From an uncultured Desulfovibrio sp. (GTDB taxonomy: Bacteria > Desulfobacterota > Desulfovibrionia > Desulfovibrionales > Desulfovibrionaceae), in the NCBI GenBank assembly GCA_944327295.1, contig CALVHF010000003.1:1-64000 (forward strand): 64,000 bases of DNA, written 5' to 3'. This document shows, one piece after another, positions 10,560 through 19,470 of this stretch. A program made the position numbers and the translations under genes. The notes beneath the pieces were generated by a model. The model was not told the DNA's origin and searched no databases. It worked only from the letters and a program-made list of their open reading frames with translations. Each line of letters begins with the position of its first letter. The first letter of the stretch is position 1.

Positions 10560-10706
10560 CCTTGTGCTGTTTGGGGAGGTCCTCCGCATGTCCGCTTCAG
10601 GTCCTCCTTCGGTTGCTTGTCCTTTTCTTCGCTAGGGAGAACGTCTGCTGCTCTGCCTTGGCGAAGCTGCCTCCTGTGCTGCGCAGGAGGGGCTGAAGAG
10701 CTTTTG

Positions 10707-11387
10707 TTAGTCCGCTTCCAGGCTTTTGCGGGACTCCTTCCATATCTGCCGGGCAAGCTCTGTTCCCGTCTGCTGCTCCCTGGCCCTGAAGCGTGTGCAC
10801 TGGTCCAGGGCAGCCGGGGATTCGAGGGCTAGGGTATAGGTGTCATAGGGCGTATTGGGATAAAAGGAGACCGTCACATTGGGGTAGGCCTTGCGGTAGG
10901 CCCTTGTGTGCTTCATGGTACCGCCTATGGCCGATCCTTCCGGCATGACGGTGCGGTCATTGCCGCCAAGGTGAAAGCGTTCGGCCACAAGCTTCATGAG
11001 CTCTTCGCCATTTTCGCTCACCGCATAGACGCCCACGGTCTGTCCCGTCTCCGGGCAAAAGGCCACGTAGGCCTGGGTAAAGAGACGACGTCCCCTGGCC
11101 GAGGTAAAGCACATGACCGACAGCCCGTGGCGCTGCTCCGTTCTGGTCAGAAGATAGTGCGCCTTCTTGAGTGTCTTTCTAAAGATGGCCGGGCTGTCGT
11201 CCAGCGTCAGTCCGAACATGGTGTAGGTCAGTGGCTGCGCCTTTTTGCCAAGGGACGCGGCACTGGCCTTTTGTGTCTGCAGGGACACGACAAGAGCCTT
11301 GAACCCCGCGTGGTCCGGCTCGTGAAGGCACAGGTCCGGCAGCAGGAGAACGAGTGCAAGAGCGAGCGGGACAGCACAGGCCTTCAT
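10707..11387 (-). CDS. Exported protein of unknown function at the end of the T6SS locus
   Basis: 226 aa. It begins with a signal peptide, MKACAVPLALALVLLLPDLC, so it should be periplasmic. The rest is soluble, with no domain I recognise; a central part reads GLSVMCFTSARGRRLFTQAY and FCPETGQTVGVYAVSENG. The start overlaps the stop of the PAAR-like gene by four bases (ATGA), so the two are translationally coupled. Position after the PAAR-like gene and periplasmic location would suit an immunity protein, but that is inference only. Confidence 0.65.
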   Translation of the reverse strand: MKACAVPLALALVLLLPDLCLHEPDHAGFKALVVSLQTQKASAASLGKKAQPLTYTMFGLTLDDSPAIFRKTLKKAHYLLTRTEQRHGLSVMCFTSARGRRLFTQAYVAFCPETGQTVGVYAVSENGEELMKLVAERFHLGGNDRTVMPEGSAIGGTMKHTRAYRKAYPNVTVSFYPNTPYDTYTLALESPAALDQCTRFRAREQQTGTELARQIWKESRKSLEAD

Positions 11388-11788
11388 CGCAAAACCGTCA
11401 CAAAGGTCTGGCTGGGGGCTACGCAGGTGGAGGGGCCGTTGGGAGTCATGCCGAGAGCATTGCAGCCGCCGGTGCTTGTCAGGCGCATGACGGGGCTTCC
11501 GTGCACAATGACGGCCGTGCTGCCCGCAATCCACATGTTGGCGCCCTTGATGAGATGGGAGACCAGGCCTGTGGCTGTGCCCGCCTCGTCACCGGAAGAC
11601 ATGGCAAGACTGGCCATCTGGTTGACTGTGGGGGTGCCGCCCATGAGAATGGTGGCGGCCGCAGACGGGCACATGGCTGAGGTGGCAATGTTGGGATAGG
11701 GCGTGGGCACAGGTCCGGCCGGAGTGGGCGTCAGACAGGTGTCCGGCATTCCCATGGTCTGGCCTGAGCCGACAGTCAGTGCAAACAT
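11384..11788 (-). CDS. PAAR-like protein (DUF4150), T6SS spike tip
   Basis: 134 aa. DUF4150 proteins are PAAR-like tips that sharpen the VgrG spike of T6SS. Diagnostic segments are TCLTPTPAGPVPTPYPNIAT near residue 17, followed by ATILMGGTPTVNQMA and GTATGLVSHLIKGANMW. There is no C-terminal toxin extension, so it is a bare tip. The start MFALTVGSG follows GGGGAGGAAG; longer in-frame starts lack this. Downstream it overlaps the exported protein gene by four bases. Confidence 0.88.
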   Translation of the reverse strand: MFALTVGSGQTMGMPDTCLTPTPAGPVPTPYPNIATSAMCPSAAATILMGGTPTVNQMASLAMSSGDEAGTATGLVSHLIKGANMWIAGSTAVIVHGSPVMRLTSTGGCNALGMTPNGPSTCVAPSQTFVTVLR

Positions 11789-11916
11789 GGACGTCTTCCT
11801 CCCCTGCAGACAAGTTCTTCTGCAGACAGATGTTTCGGACAAAGATTTTCGGGACATCTTTTTTGCGGCACACTCCCGTGGCCCTGGGAAAGCTGCGCAA
11901 GAAAGAACCCGGCTCA

Positions 11917-12636
11917 TCAGGAAATGTGCACCTGGGGCGCATCAATCTTGACCACATCCCTGGCCAGCTGGGTCACAGTGCCGGCCTGGGTGAGACTGCT
12001 CTCCTCGACACAGACACGGACATTGTGTGCCTGGGTTTCATCATCCCCGCTCACCATGCGCTGAGCACTGCCAAAACGGCCCATGAGCCTGGCAAAGGTC
12101 TGCTCCAGACGCTCGCCAAAGGAGCGTAGCACCCTGGTGACCAGGGTGGCCTCGGCAACGGTGGCCTCGGCACTGGCGGCCTGAACCTGCAAGGCGCCAG
12201 TGGCAAGACTTGTGTCTGCTGCTGTGATCTCAAGGGTCTGGCTGCTCTGCAGACGAACCGGAGCAGGACTTGCGACGCGCACGCCGTGGGGGAAGTCAAG
12301 CTGTGCTTCCGTGGCCTTTCTGGTCAGGATGGCCAGGACAAAGGCCCTGCCATCGTCCAGGGGAGCAAAGAGCACTTCGTCTCCGAGCTCGGGAACAAGG
12401 AGGCAGGAGGCGGCCACGGAAGCCTTCCAGGTGCAATCGCTGCTCTGGATGCGTACCGCACGTTCGCACCCTTCTGCGTGTTCGTCCCAGGCGTCCAGCA
12501 CTAGGCCTGTGAGCAGGCCAGAGACTGCGCCGCCAGGCTGGAGGAGGGGGGAAGCGAGGCCGGAGGCCTGAACTGAAGCGACAGAGGGCGCGGAAAGATC
12601 GGCCTTGTTGTCAAGAGTGAGGGCCTGGGTCTGCAT
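11917..12636 (-). CDS. DUF3540 domain protein, T6SS-associated
   Basis: 239 aa. Matches the DUF3540 family, which occurs in T6SS loci with DUF2169 and DUF4150 genes. The first part has VRIQSSDCTWKASVAASCLL then GDEVLFAPLDDGRAFVLAIL, a beta-rich OB-like region. The C-terminal part has a long Ala/Glu-rich helix and ends DVVKIDAPQVHIS, a beta-helix-like end. Probably a spike or adaptor part. Start ATG ending at 12636 follows GAGG. There is a 128-base gap to the PAAR-like gene. Confidence 0.82.
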   Translation of the reverse strand: MQTQALTLDNKADLSAPSVASVQASGLASPLLQPGGAVSGLLTGLVLDAWDEHAEGCERAVRIQSSDCTWKASVAASCLLVPELGDEVLFAPLDDGRAFVLAILTRKATEAQLDFPHGVRVASPAPVRLQSSQTLEITAADTSLATGALQVQAASAEATVAEATLVTRVLRSFGERLEQTFARLMGRFGSAQRMVSGDDETQAHNVRVCVEESSLTQAGTVTQLARDVVKIDAPQVHIS

Positions 12637-12748
12637 GATAGTGCCTCATATCTGTGCGCCGTCAGGGTGCGGCGCAAAAAGCGTTGCAGGATAAGGTCGG
12701 AAAGGGGGCTGCAGGGATGCGCAGAAGAAGCCTTTTTTTTGGACCCGG

Positions 12749-13843
12749 CTAGAGGTCCCTGTCTGGATGTACCCTGTGCTGCAGGAGCCAGTCTTCGCTG
12801 CGTGCCCGCTGAGGGTCCGTGCCCCGGCTGCCTGCAAGGAGAGCCCTGTCCATGAAGGCCTCTTCCCTGCGGACGCGGTGCAGATTAGCACTGGAGAAGT
12901 CCGCATTGGCAAAGAAGCCGTGGCTCAGGTCCGCATGGGAGAGATCGGCCCTGAAGAAGCGTGCCCCCTGCGCCTGGCAGTGCCTGAAGGAAGCGCCTTC
13001 GCACAGGGCATCGGAAAAATCGGCAAAGCTCAGGTCCGCCTGTTCGAGATGCGCCTGCAGGAACATGCCGCAGGCAAAGCGGCCATGGCACAGGCGGGCA
13101 CCGGCAAGCCTGGCCTCGCGAAAGAGGCACTGCTCGCTGCGGGTTTCGGAAAAGTCGCAGCCCGTGAGGTCGCACTTGAGGAAACCGACGCCCGTGAGAT
13201 GCGTTTTCTGGAAGTTGCAGCCCTTGAGGGAGGCGAAGCTGAACTGGACATAGGAGAGGTCCATGCCCGAGAAATCGTGCCCGTCCAGCCGGGCCGAGAG
13301 CAGGGCCGTCCTGTTGAGCCGTGCCCCCTTGAGCACAACGCCTGCAAAATCGCAGTCCACAAAGACCGCATGGCTCAGGTCGCACTGGTCAAAATTGGCA
13401 CCTGCCTGGCATTTGACAAAACTGGAGCGCAGGCAGTCGGCGCCTGCCAGGCACGCTCCTTCAAGCGTGCAGTCCTGCACGGTGCAGTAGTGCAGCCGCG
13501 AGCCGGAAAGGTCTGCGCCTGCAAGGTCGCAGTCCTGAAAGGCCACCCGCTCGAAGTGGCAGTTGTGCAAGAGCGCCCCCTTGAGCTGCATGTTCTGCAG
13601 GGCTGCGCCTTCCAGACGGATGTCGGAGAAGTCTGCGCCTGCAAGGTCGCACTCGCGAAAGGCCGTGCGCTCGATGCGGGCACCCCTGAGGCTGGCATGG
13701 CGCAGGCTTACCCGTTCAAACCAGCCTCCGGACAGGTCTGCCCCGGAGAGATCGATTCCGTTCAGGGTGAGATCTTCCAGAAACTCCCGGTTGGCAATGG
13801 CTGCGAGAACGTCCTCGCGTGTCTGCGGGATGTGGCTGCTCAT
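12749..13843 (-). CDS. Pentapeptide repeat protein, T6SS-associated
   Basis: 364 aa built almost throughout of A(D/N)LXX-type pentapeptides (for example GIDLSGADLSGG, DLAGADFSDIRLEGAALQN), which fold as a square right-handed beta-helix. No signal peptide, enzyme motif or membrane helix. Its start overlaps the stop of the DUF2169-pentapeptide gene by four bases and its repeats resemble that protein's tail. The two may act together as an adaptor or cargo scaffold under the VgrG/PAAR tip. Confidence 0.85.
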   Translation of the reverse strand: MSSHIPQTREDVLAAIANREFLEDLTLNGIDLSGADLSGGWFERVSLRHASLRGARIERTAFRECDLAGADFSDIRLEGAALQNMQLKGALLHNCHFERVAFQDCDLAGADLSGSRLHYCTVQDCTLEGACLAGADCLRSSFVKCQAGANFDQCDLSHAVFVDCDFAGVVLKGARLNRTALLSARLDGHDFSGMDLSYVQFSFASLKGCNFQKTHLTGVGFLKCDLTGCDFSETRSEQCLFREARLAGARLCHGRFACGMFLQAHLEQADLSFADFSDALCEGASFRHCQAQGARFFRADLSHADLSHGFFANADFSSANLHRVRREEAFMDRALLAGSRGTDPQRARSEDWLLQHRVHPDRDL

Positions 13844-16800
13844 TTGCTCATCTCCATGCGCCGCAAAAGGTCTTCCTGCCCCTCGAGAAGACTGCGTTCC
13901 AGATTGCTGCCCGCAAGGGCCGTCTTGCCGAGGACAGCCTTGTAGACTTCGGCGCCATAGAGATTGCAGTCCTCAAGGCTTGCCTCCACGAGGCGCGAGC
14001 GCCTGAGGGATCCGGTGGCCAGAGAGGAACCATGCAGATCCGCGCCTTCGAGATCGCAGTGGCGCAGCTGTGCCCCGTCTGCCTGGCAGTGAACAATGAG
14101 AGCCCGTGGCAGATCGCAGCGATCGAGGCAGGCATTGCTGAGGCGGCAGTCCTGGAAGACGGCTCCCGGCAGCCGCACTTCCCTGGCACAGAGATCGTCC
14201 AGCACGCAGTGCATACACCGGAGTCGTTCTATCTCGCAGTTCACGAGAAAACGCAGGTTTGTGGCTTCGCAGTCCACAAGGGCAAGTTCGGAGCCTGTGC
14301 AGGTCACAAAGCCCGTTTCCTGCCAGTGACCGCCCTCCACACGGACCCCTTTGAGAGCGCAGCTGGCAAGGGTGCATTTGTTCAGAGAACACTGCTGCAG
14401 GGTCAAGCCCTTCAGGGGGCATTGGGTGAAGGTGCAGAGTTCCATGTGCACCTCCCTGACCGTGCCCTGCCAGTCTGTATTTGTAAAGCCACAGAGCTTG
14501 CAGGAGGCCCGGGTCAGGTCGACATCCTGGATGGAACTCTCCTTCCACTGCGCAAGTTCCATCTGCAGGCCCTCGCCTCGTGTTCCGACAAGGCTTGCCC
14601 CGGTGAAGGAGCACATGCTGAGGGAGGCATGACTCAAGTTGGCTCCGTCCAGGCAGATTTTGGTCGCCATGGCCTTGTCCCAGACCGTGCGGCTCAAATT
14701 GGCGCCGGCAAGGTTCACCTCTTCCAGAAAGCAGTCTCTGAAGATGCAGCCGGACAGATCCTGGCCCGAAAAATCCACCTTGCGCAGGGTCAGTCCCCTC
14801 ACGCCGTTTTTGAGCTGGCCTATGAGATCCGGCACATCGGACACCCTTGGCGGCTTGAGGCTCGGGCCTCCGCCAGGAAGGGTCTTGACCCAGTCAGGCA
14901 GGGGATCCGGCAAAAGGGGCCCTGAGCCAGCCCTGGCAAAGAGGGCGCGATCGGCCAGAATCCGCTCCCTGGACAGGGCATCAAGGGCCTCAATCTTGTC
15001 CACGGCCTTGAGATAGCGCTGCCTCAAGGCCTGGATCCTGGGTACATCGCCGGGCTTTTTTCCCTGCAGCAGCCGTTCTGTCTTGTCCAGGTTCTTCATG
15101 ACATCCGGATCCGGAAGCTGGGGTAGCTTCATGGCCAGAACCTCATCCAGGGTGGCGGAAGGAGAAGGCGGCAGGACAAGATCTCCGAAGGGTTTTTTGA
15201 GGGTGGAGAGTTCCTTCTGCACACTGGCTCTGGCCTTGTCAGCGGCGGTCGTGAACTCGGCTCTCTTTCCGTCTGCGATGGCTTTGGCCCGCTGCTTCAG
15301 ACGGGCCACAATGCCTGCCACATCCACTTCTGGCACAGCGACCGGATTTTTGTTGTCCGAGGGCCCGGGAACAGTCTGATCCGGCAGGGGCACCCCTCTC
15401 TGGCGCAGTTCCCGAACAAGCCAGGAGCGGACATCAAGGCCCTGTTCCCGGGCGTGCCACAGTGTGGGCACGGCCTGGTCTGCAGGCCAGGGCAGGGGCT
15501 CGCAGGGCTTGCCGCAGAGCGGCTGCCAGACGGCGGCCAGCACTGCCTTTCGCTGCGCCTGCTTTGCGGCCGAAAAGGTGTGCGACACGGGTGCAAGCCC
15601 CGCGGGACACAGTGTTTCGGGCAGAGGAGGAACAGGCCAGAAGATCTGTTCGGCTCGGGCAAGGACGCCCCTGTCCTCGTCGGCCACTTCGCCTGCCTGG
15701 GGAGACTGGGCAATGGCCAGGGCGCAGAGATCGCCTGCCAGGGCATAGCAGAGCCAGGCTTCCAGGGGCGAGGTGCACAGGAGCACGGGCTTGGGACGGA
15801 TGGCACCAAGAAGCTGCAGGCCGTGCCTGGAGCCCGGCATGGTCCACAAGGTGTCCGGGGCAGCGGCGGCAGTCAGGTCCATGAACAGGTCTGCAGGCAG
15901 AGCCTGCAGATCGCTCTGAGCCGCTTGTCCGGTCCGGTCCGGATCATTCGTCCTGGCGCAGCCTGCGGGGAGGACGTACAGGGCAATGCATCGGGCCCCG
16001 GCAAAGAAGGGAAGGACAAGACCTCTGGGCATGGCAAGCGTGCCCTTTTGGGCGAGTTCGTCTCCAAAGGGGACAAGCCTTTCGTCCTGCAGGTCCAATC
16101 CGAATTCTTCGGGATGGATGGGGCAGTCTTCGGAGAGATAGGCCAGACGCGCATTGAGCACATCCCCCTCGCGCAGGCCGGCTGCAAGCAGGGCCTGCAC
16201 AAGCTGCATGGCAGCAGGGTCCGTACTCTCAAGGAGGGCATGATCGGCAAGCAGCTGCAGGGCTCTGGTACTCCAGCGCTCCTCCGGGGAAGGCTCGGGC
16301 ATGTCCAGGTTCAGGGGGTGCTTTGCTGCCTCCTCGCGCATCTCCCTGGTCGGCAGATGGCCCCAGTCCTCCCTGGCCTTCTCGAGCATCTTTTGGGTCT
16401 TTTTCTGGGCAGCGGCAACAATTTTGTCGAGGCGCCCCATGTTGCGGGCGGCCTTGTCCAGTTCGGGCAGAAGGCTGGTCAGCCGTGCCTTCAAAGGCTC
16501 CAGGGAGCGGGTGTCGATTTTCACCCTGTGTCCAAACTCCCTGTGCATGGCAATGAGGCGCTGCTCGGCCTCGTCAATGATTGCCAGGGCCCTGTTCAGG
16601 CGCTCCTTTGCCCTGGCAAACTGCTGCACGCCCTGGACAGGAAGCACAGCAGCCCTGCCTGTGGCCTGATCCAGGGCCAGGTTGAGATCCTCTTCCAGGG
16701 TCCGCAGGCTGGCCCGGCTCTTTTCCAGAACTTCGCCGGCAGAGAAGGGCTGAGGTTCCTGCACCCTTGCCTCGGAAAGGCGCCTTGTCTGCTCGGCCTG

Positions 16801-17883
16801 CCAGAACCGTATGTCCGTGCGGGGTGCGCGGGCGTCCTCCACCACGGCAAAGAGGCGCACAACGTCGCTGAACTCGTCGTCCTGAACGGGGAGAACGGCA
16901 CGCCACAGGCCCACGCCGCGCTCAATGGCCGGAAAGAGCCACACGGTCTCGAAGCGGCAGGTGTACTCCTCGAACAATTCCTGTCTGGGAGCGGTGTCAC
17001 TGCGGCCATAGGTCTTGGGATCCCTTATTCTGCTCGCAAAGACGCGCACGCGTTTGGAGGGCAGGCGGGACGTGATGAAGGGCTTGTCGGGATGCAGGTG
17101 CTCAAGGGTGATCGGCTCTCCGCCAAGGAAGTAGCCTGGAACGGCACCGGACTCCGCGGCCGTGCTGCTGCCATAGTCCTCTGGCAGGCGCTGTTCTTCC
17201 TGGGCCAGGGAGAAGTAGGCAGGATTGAGATCCGGGGGAAAGCCCGGCCAGAAATTCTTGAGCCAGCGTTCGTCATAGGTGCCTGCCAGGGCAAGGCGTT
17301 CGGGAGCGTCGGCCGGAACGGGCAGGGGGCAGGCAGGCCTTGGCCTGTCCGCAGGACTGGTAACCAGGCCAAGGCGGGGATCCTCCACCTGGGGCAGGGC
17401 CTGACGCAGCTCGCCCCAGGGAGTGCGCAGGGCCTCCAGGCCCGCTCCCTGGGGATTGGCGGCATAAGAGCTGCCACCAAAGGCTGTCTGCCAGGTCAGG
17501 GGCACGCTGAGCACGGGCTCGGGCCGTGAGGGCGCAGCCCCAGCAGGACCAGCTTGCCAGAAGCGCGGCCCGAAGACGGCCAGCGTGCGTTCTATGGGAC
17601 CGACGGCAAAGCGCACGGCACCGCCAGGTGCAGGGCTTTTGTTCGGGGCATGCCAGGAGCCTGCCAGCAGGACTTCGCCGCGCACCTTGGGAAAGCCCGG
17701 ATCCAGAAGGCCTTGTTCGCCCAGCAGAGGCAGGCATTCGGGCCAGAGCTTCTGCTCGGACAGGGGCGTCGCGGGATCGTCCAGGGCAAAGTACTGGAGG
17801 ATTGCCACCTGCAGATACCAGTGCGGGCCCAGGGCAAAGGGAGAAAAAAGCAGACCTGTGGTACTGTCCTTGAGTATGTGCAT
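13840..17883 (-). CDS. DUF2169 protein fused to a coiled coil and pentapeptide repeats, T6SS adaptor
   Basis: 1347 aa, far longer than a stand-alone DUF2169 protein. Order: an N-terminal DUF2169 domain (about residues 1-330; LFSPFALGPHWYLQVA, VRGEVLLAGSWHAP, PLTWQTAFGGSSYAANPQGAG), a charged coiled-coil stretch (about 390-540), a less recognisable middle, and a pentapeptide beta-helix from about residue 1060 to the end (DLSGCIFRDCFLEEVNLAGA). DUF2169 proteins are known T6SS adaptors that load cargo on VgrG-PAAR tips. It probably acts in the cytoplasm as loader or scaffold. The ribosome site is weak. No toxin active site is visible. Confidence 0.85.
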   Translation of the reverse strand: MHILKDSTTGLLFSPFALGPHWYLQVAILQYFALDDPATPLSEQKLWPECLPLLGEQGLLDPGFPKVRGEVLLAGSWHAPNKSPAPGGAVRFAVGPIERTLAVFGPRFWQAGPAGAAPSRPEPVLSVPLTWQTAFGGSSYAANPQGAGLEALRTPWGELRQALPQVEDPRLGLVTSPADRPRPACPLPVPADAPERLALAGTYDERWLKNFWPGFPPDLNPAYFSLAQEEQRLPEDYGSSTAAESGAVPGYFLGGEPITLEHLHPDKPFITSRLPSKRVRVFASRIRDPKTYGRSDTAPRQELFEEYTCRFETVWLFPAIERGVGLWRAVLPVQDDEFSDVVRLFAVVEDARAPRTDIRFWQAEQTRRLSEARVQEPQPFSAGEVLEKSRASLRTLEEDLNLALDQATGRAAVLPVQGVQQFARAKERLNRALAIIDEAEQRLIAMHREFGHRVKIDTRSLEPLKARLTSLLPELDKAARNMGRLDKIVAAAQKKTQKMLEKAREDWGHLPTREMREEAAKHPLNLDMPEPSPEERWSTRALQLLADHALLESTDPAAMQLVQALLAAGLREGDVLNARLAYLSEDCPIHPEEFGLDLQDERLVPFGDELAQKGTLAMPRGLVLPFFAGARCIALYVLPAGCARTNDPDRTGQAAQSDLQALPADLFMDLTAAAAPDTLWTMPGSRHGLQLLGAIRPKPVLLCTSPLEAWLCYALAGDLCALAIAQSPQAGEVADEDRGVLARAEQIFWPVPPLPETLCPAGLAPVSHTFSAAKQAQRKAVLAAVWQPLCGKPCEPLPWPADQAVPTLWHAREQGLDVRSWLVRELRQRGVPLPDQTVPGPSDNKNPVAVPEVDVAGIVARLKQRAKAIADGKRAEFTTAADKARASVQKELSTLKKPFGDLVLPPSPSATLDEVLAMKLPQLPDPDVMKNLDKTERLLQGKKPGDVPRIQALRQRYLKAVDKIEALDALSRERILADRALFARAGSGPLLPDPLPDWVKTLPGGGPSLKPPRVSDVPDLIGQLKNGVRGLTLRKVDFSGQDLSGCIFRDCFLEEVNLAGANLSRTVWDKAMATKICLDGANLSHASLSMCSFTGASLVGTRGEGLQMELAQWKESSIQDVDLTRASCKLCGFTNTDWQGTVREVHMELCTFTQCPLKGLTLQQCSLNKCTLASCALKGVRVEGGHWQETGFVTCTGSELALVDCEATNLRFLVNCEIERLRCMHCVLDDLCAREVRLPGAVFQDCRLSNACLDRCDLPRALIVHCQADGAQLRHCDLEGADLHGSSLATGSLRRSRLVEASLEDCNLYGAEVYKAVLGKTALAGSNLERSLLEGQEDLLRRMEMSK

Positions 17884-17922
17884 GCTGTGTGTCCGAAGGA
17901 GAGGTGAGCCGATACGGAGAGA

Positions 17923-18552
17923 TTAGCCGATGAGGGTCGTCGCGTTCTGCTGAAGAATGGTAGCGGCTGTCGTGCAGACACTGGTGCAGAGCCTGGTGGA
18001 GTTCGTGGCATTGATCTCGCATTGCTGGGCAGCCTCGGTCAGATTGGTAATGATCTGGTTGTACGTGGCGGCCTTGCGGGAAAAGTCATTGACCAGGGTT
18101 GTTGCCTGTTCGATGGTCTGCGTCAGAGCCGCTTCCGTCTCTGTCGTCTCTTCGACAACGGCACTATGAAGAGAGTTGAACTCATCCATGGCAGCGGCAA
18201 CCTCCGTCTTTTTGAGACCTGTTGCAAGCCTGCTTGCCACACTCGCGTGTCTGCTGGCGATCGTATTGAGTTCACTCTGTTTTGCCTTCAGGTCGTTGAG
18301 CTTCTGGCGAGCATTCACCGTCGACGTCTCTGCAGCGGGAGCTGCGTTGCTCTTGGTCTTGCTGCGTTCAACCTGGAAAAACCAGCCATCGTCAGCGACA
18401 ATCTTGGACAGGGCTGAAGTGTGCATCGATTTGACGCCGCCGCAAAAATCGAACTTGACGCCGCCGACCTGGGACAACGAAAGAGAAAAGCACAGTTCCA
18501 GGGAAGTGACTGAAACCAACCATGTCTCAATGCTGTTCAATGTAATGCTCAT
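17923..18552 (-). CDS. Thr-rich coiled-coil protein A, unknown, in T6SS spike region
   Basis: 209 aa. Not a family I recognise. Residues 1-65 are hydrophobic with beta character (SVTSLELCFSLSLSQVGGVK). From about residue 80 it is a long helix rich in Thr, Ala and Asn (TEAALTQTIEQATTLVNDFS, TAATILQQNATTL). No signal peptide is convincing. It is the third of three consecutive genes with the same layout and a GC content visibly below the flanking T6SS genes (about 53-57 percent in sampled stretches). Possible cargo, spike part or tip chaperone. Confidence 0.7.
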   Translation of the reverse strand: MSITLNSIETWLVSVTSLELCFSLSLSQVGGVKFDFCGGVKSMHTSALSKIVADDGWFFQVERSKTKSNAAPAAETSTVNARQKLNDLKAKQSELNTIASRHASVASRLATGLKKTEVAAAMDEFNSLHSAVVEETTETEAALTQTIEQATTLVNDFSRKAATYNQIITNLTEAAQQCEINATNSTRLCTSVCTTAATILQQNATTLIG

Positions 18553-18584
18553 GAGAAATCCTGCAAAAAGGAGTGATACACGTG

Positions 18585-19256
18585 TTACTTGCTGATGACA
18601 CTTCCCGATTCGATGCTGGTCCCTGCAGTCTGCTGTACAGAAGTGGCAAGAGTCGTCATCCTCTGGGCATTGAGCGAGAGCGTTGCATAACTTTGCCGCA
18701 GTTGAACGGCTACTTCGTTCATTTGGGTGACAAGTCGGTTGCCTGTCACTGTCGTCCGGGTCAGCTTGTTATGCGTGCTGGTCACGTTTGCCAGCGTCTC
18801 GGAGACATGTGCCGCATACGTATCCACCTTTGCGTGAATCTCGTTCCGCTGCTGAACGAGATCCGATTTTCTGGCGAACGTCCGGCTTTCCTGCTGCGTG
18901 GCAGTGGTCTCCTGCGCTATGGCTGTTGACTGCTGTGCCAGGACATTGATTTGATTCAGGCACTTCTTGGTGTGGAAATCGATGGTCTCCATCTTTTTAA
19001 AGGTCGTATTGGTACACAGAGCCTTGCTGAAGACAAGATGCGCAGAGGAGCGCAGAGCAATCTTGTTGAGAAGCGTCAGATGCACACTGTATAAGCCCGC
19101 AAACCAGACAGTCTTGGCTCCGAGAACAAAGGTGTCGCTCATTCCCAGGGCAACCGAGTTTGCCATGGAGCAGGTGAGCTTCAGTGTGCCGTTTTCATTG
19201 CTGATGGAGATGCCGATTTTTCCGGACGGCTTGTCTGCGAGATTGGTTGTTTTCAA
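18585..19256 (-). CDS. Thr-rich coiled-coil protein B, unknown; start uncertain, beside an 11-G tract
   Basis: About 223 aa from a TTG at 19256 with AGGA eight bases before it. Layout as protein A: a beta-like hydrophobic N-terminal region (VWFAGLYSVHLTLLNKIALR), then a long Thr/Gln-rich helix (QQSTAIAQETTATQQESRTF, TSVQQTAGTSIESG). The same frame stays open to an ATG at 19349, adding a Cys/Pro-rich leader that crosses the 11-G tract. If that ATG is used, one base more or less in the tract would shut the gene off. The TTG start is favoured because its product matches proteins A and C in layout. Confidence 0.62.
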   Translation of the reverse strand: MKTTNLADKPSGKIGISISNENGTLKLTCSMANSVALGMSDTFVLGAKTVWFAGLYSVHLTLLNKIALRSSAHLVFSKALCTNTTFKKMETIDFHTKKCLNQINVLAQQSTAIAQETTATQQESRTFARKSDLVQQRNEIHAKVDTYAAHVSETLANVTSTHNKLTRTTVTGNRLVTQMNEVAVQLRQSYATLSLNAQRMTTLATSVQQTAGTSIESGSVISK

Positions 19257-19303
19257 AAGGAGAGTCCTTGCACAAGGCTGCTGGCAAAAATGTGCATCTT
19301 CCA

Positions 19304-19314
19304 GGGGGGGGGGG
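19304..19314. repeat. 11-G homopolymer tract upstream of coiled-coil gene B
   Basis: Eleven consecutive G on the plus strand (C11 on the coding strand) lie 48 bases before the TTG start of gene B and inside its frame if translation begins at the upstream ATG (19349). Tracts of this length are prone to slipped-strand mispairing. The assembled length may be inexact. Confidence 0.85.
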
Positions 19315-19357
19315 CAGCATGCAGCTCTCGGGCAGCACGCTTCAGGCAAAAGGAACG

Positions 19358-19470
19358 CTAGTATTTTGTTTTTGAAGTTCGTTAATAAGTCTGAATTGGG
19401 AAAAATCCATTTTCCACCATATTGTAGGAATTTCTTTACCTATTAACGAACTTAGAGAACGCTATACTAG
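19358..19470. repeat. Nested inverted repeat around a 53-bp AT-rich segment
   Basis: Inner arms AAGTTCGTTAATA (19375-19387) and TATTAACGAACTT (19441-19453) are exact 13-bp complements, 53 bases apart. Outer arms CTAGTAT (19358-19364) and ATACTAG (19464-19470) add 7 bp. The right outer arm covers the stop codon of coiled-coil gene C. The enclosed segment contains a TACAAT -10-like box on the minus strand reading towards gene B. It could be a long hairpin terminator between C and B, an operator, or an invertible promoter. No invertase gene is in the window. Confidence 0.65.
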
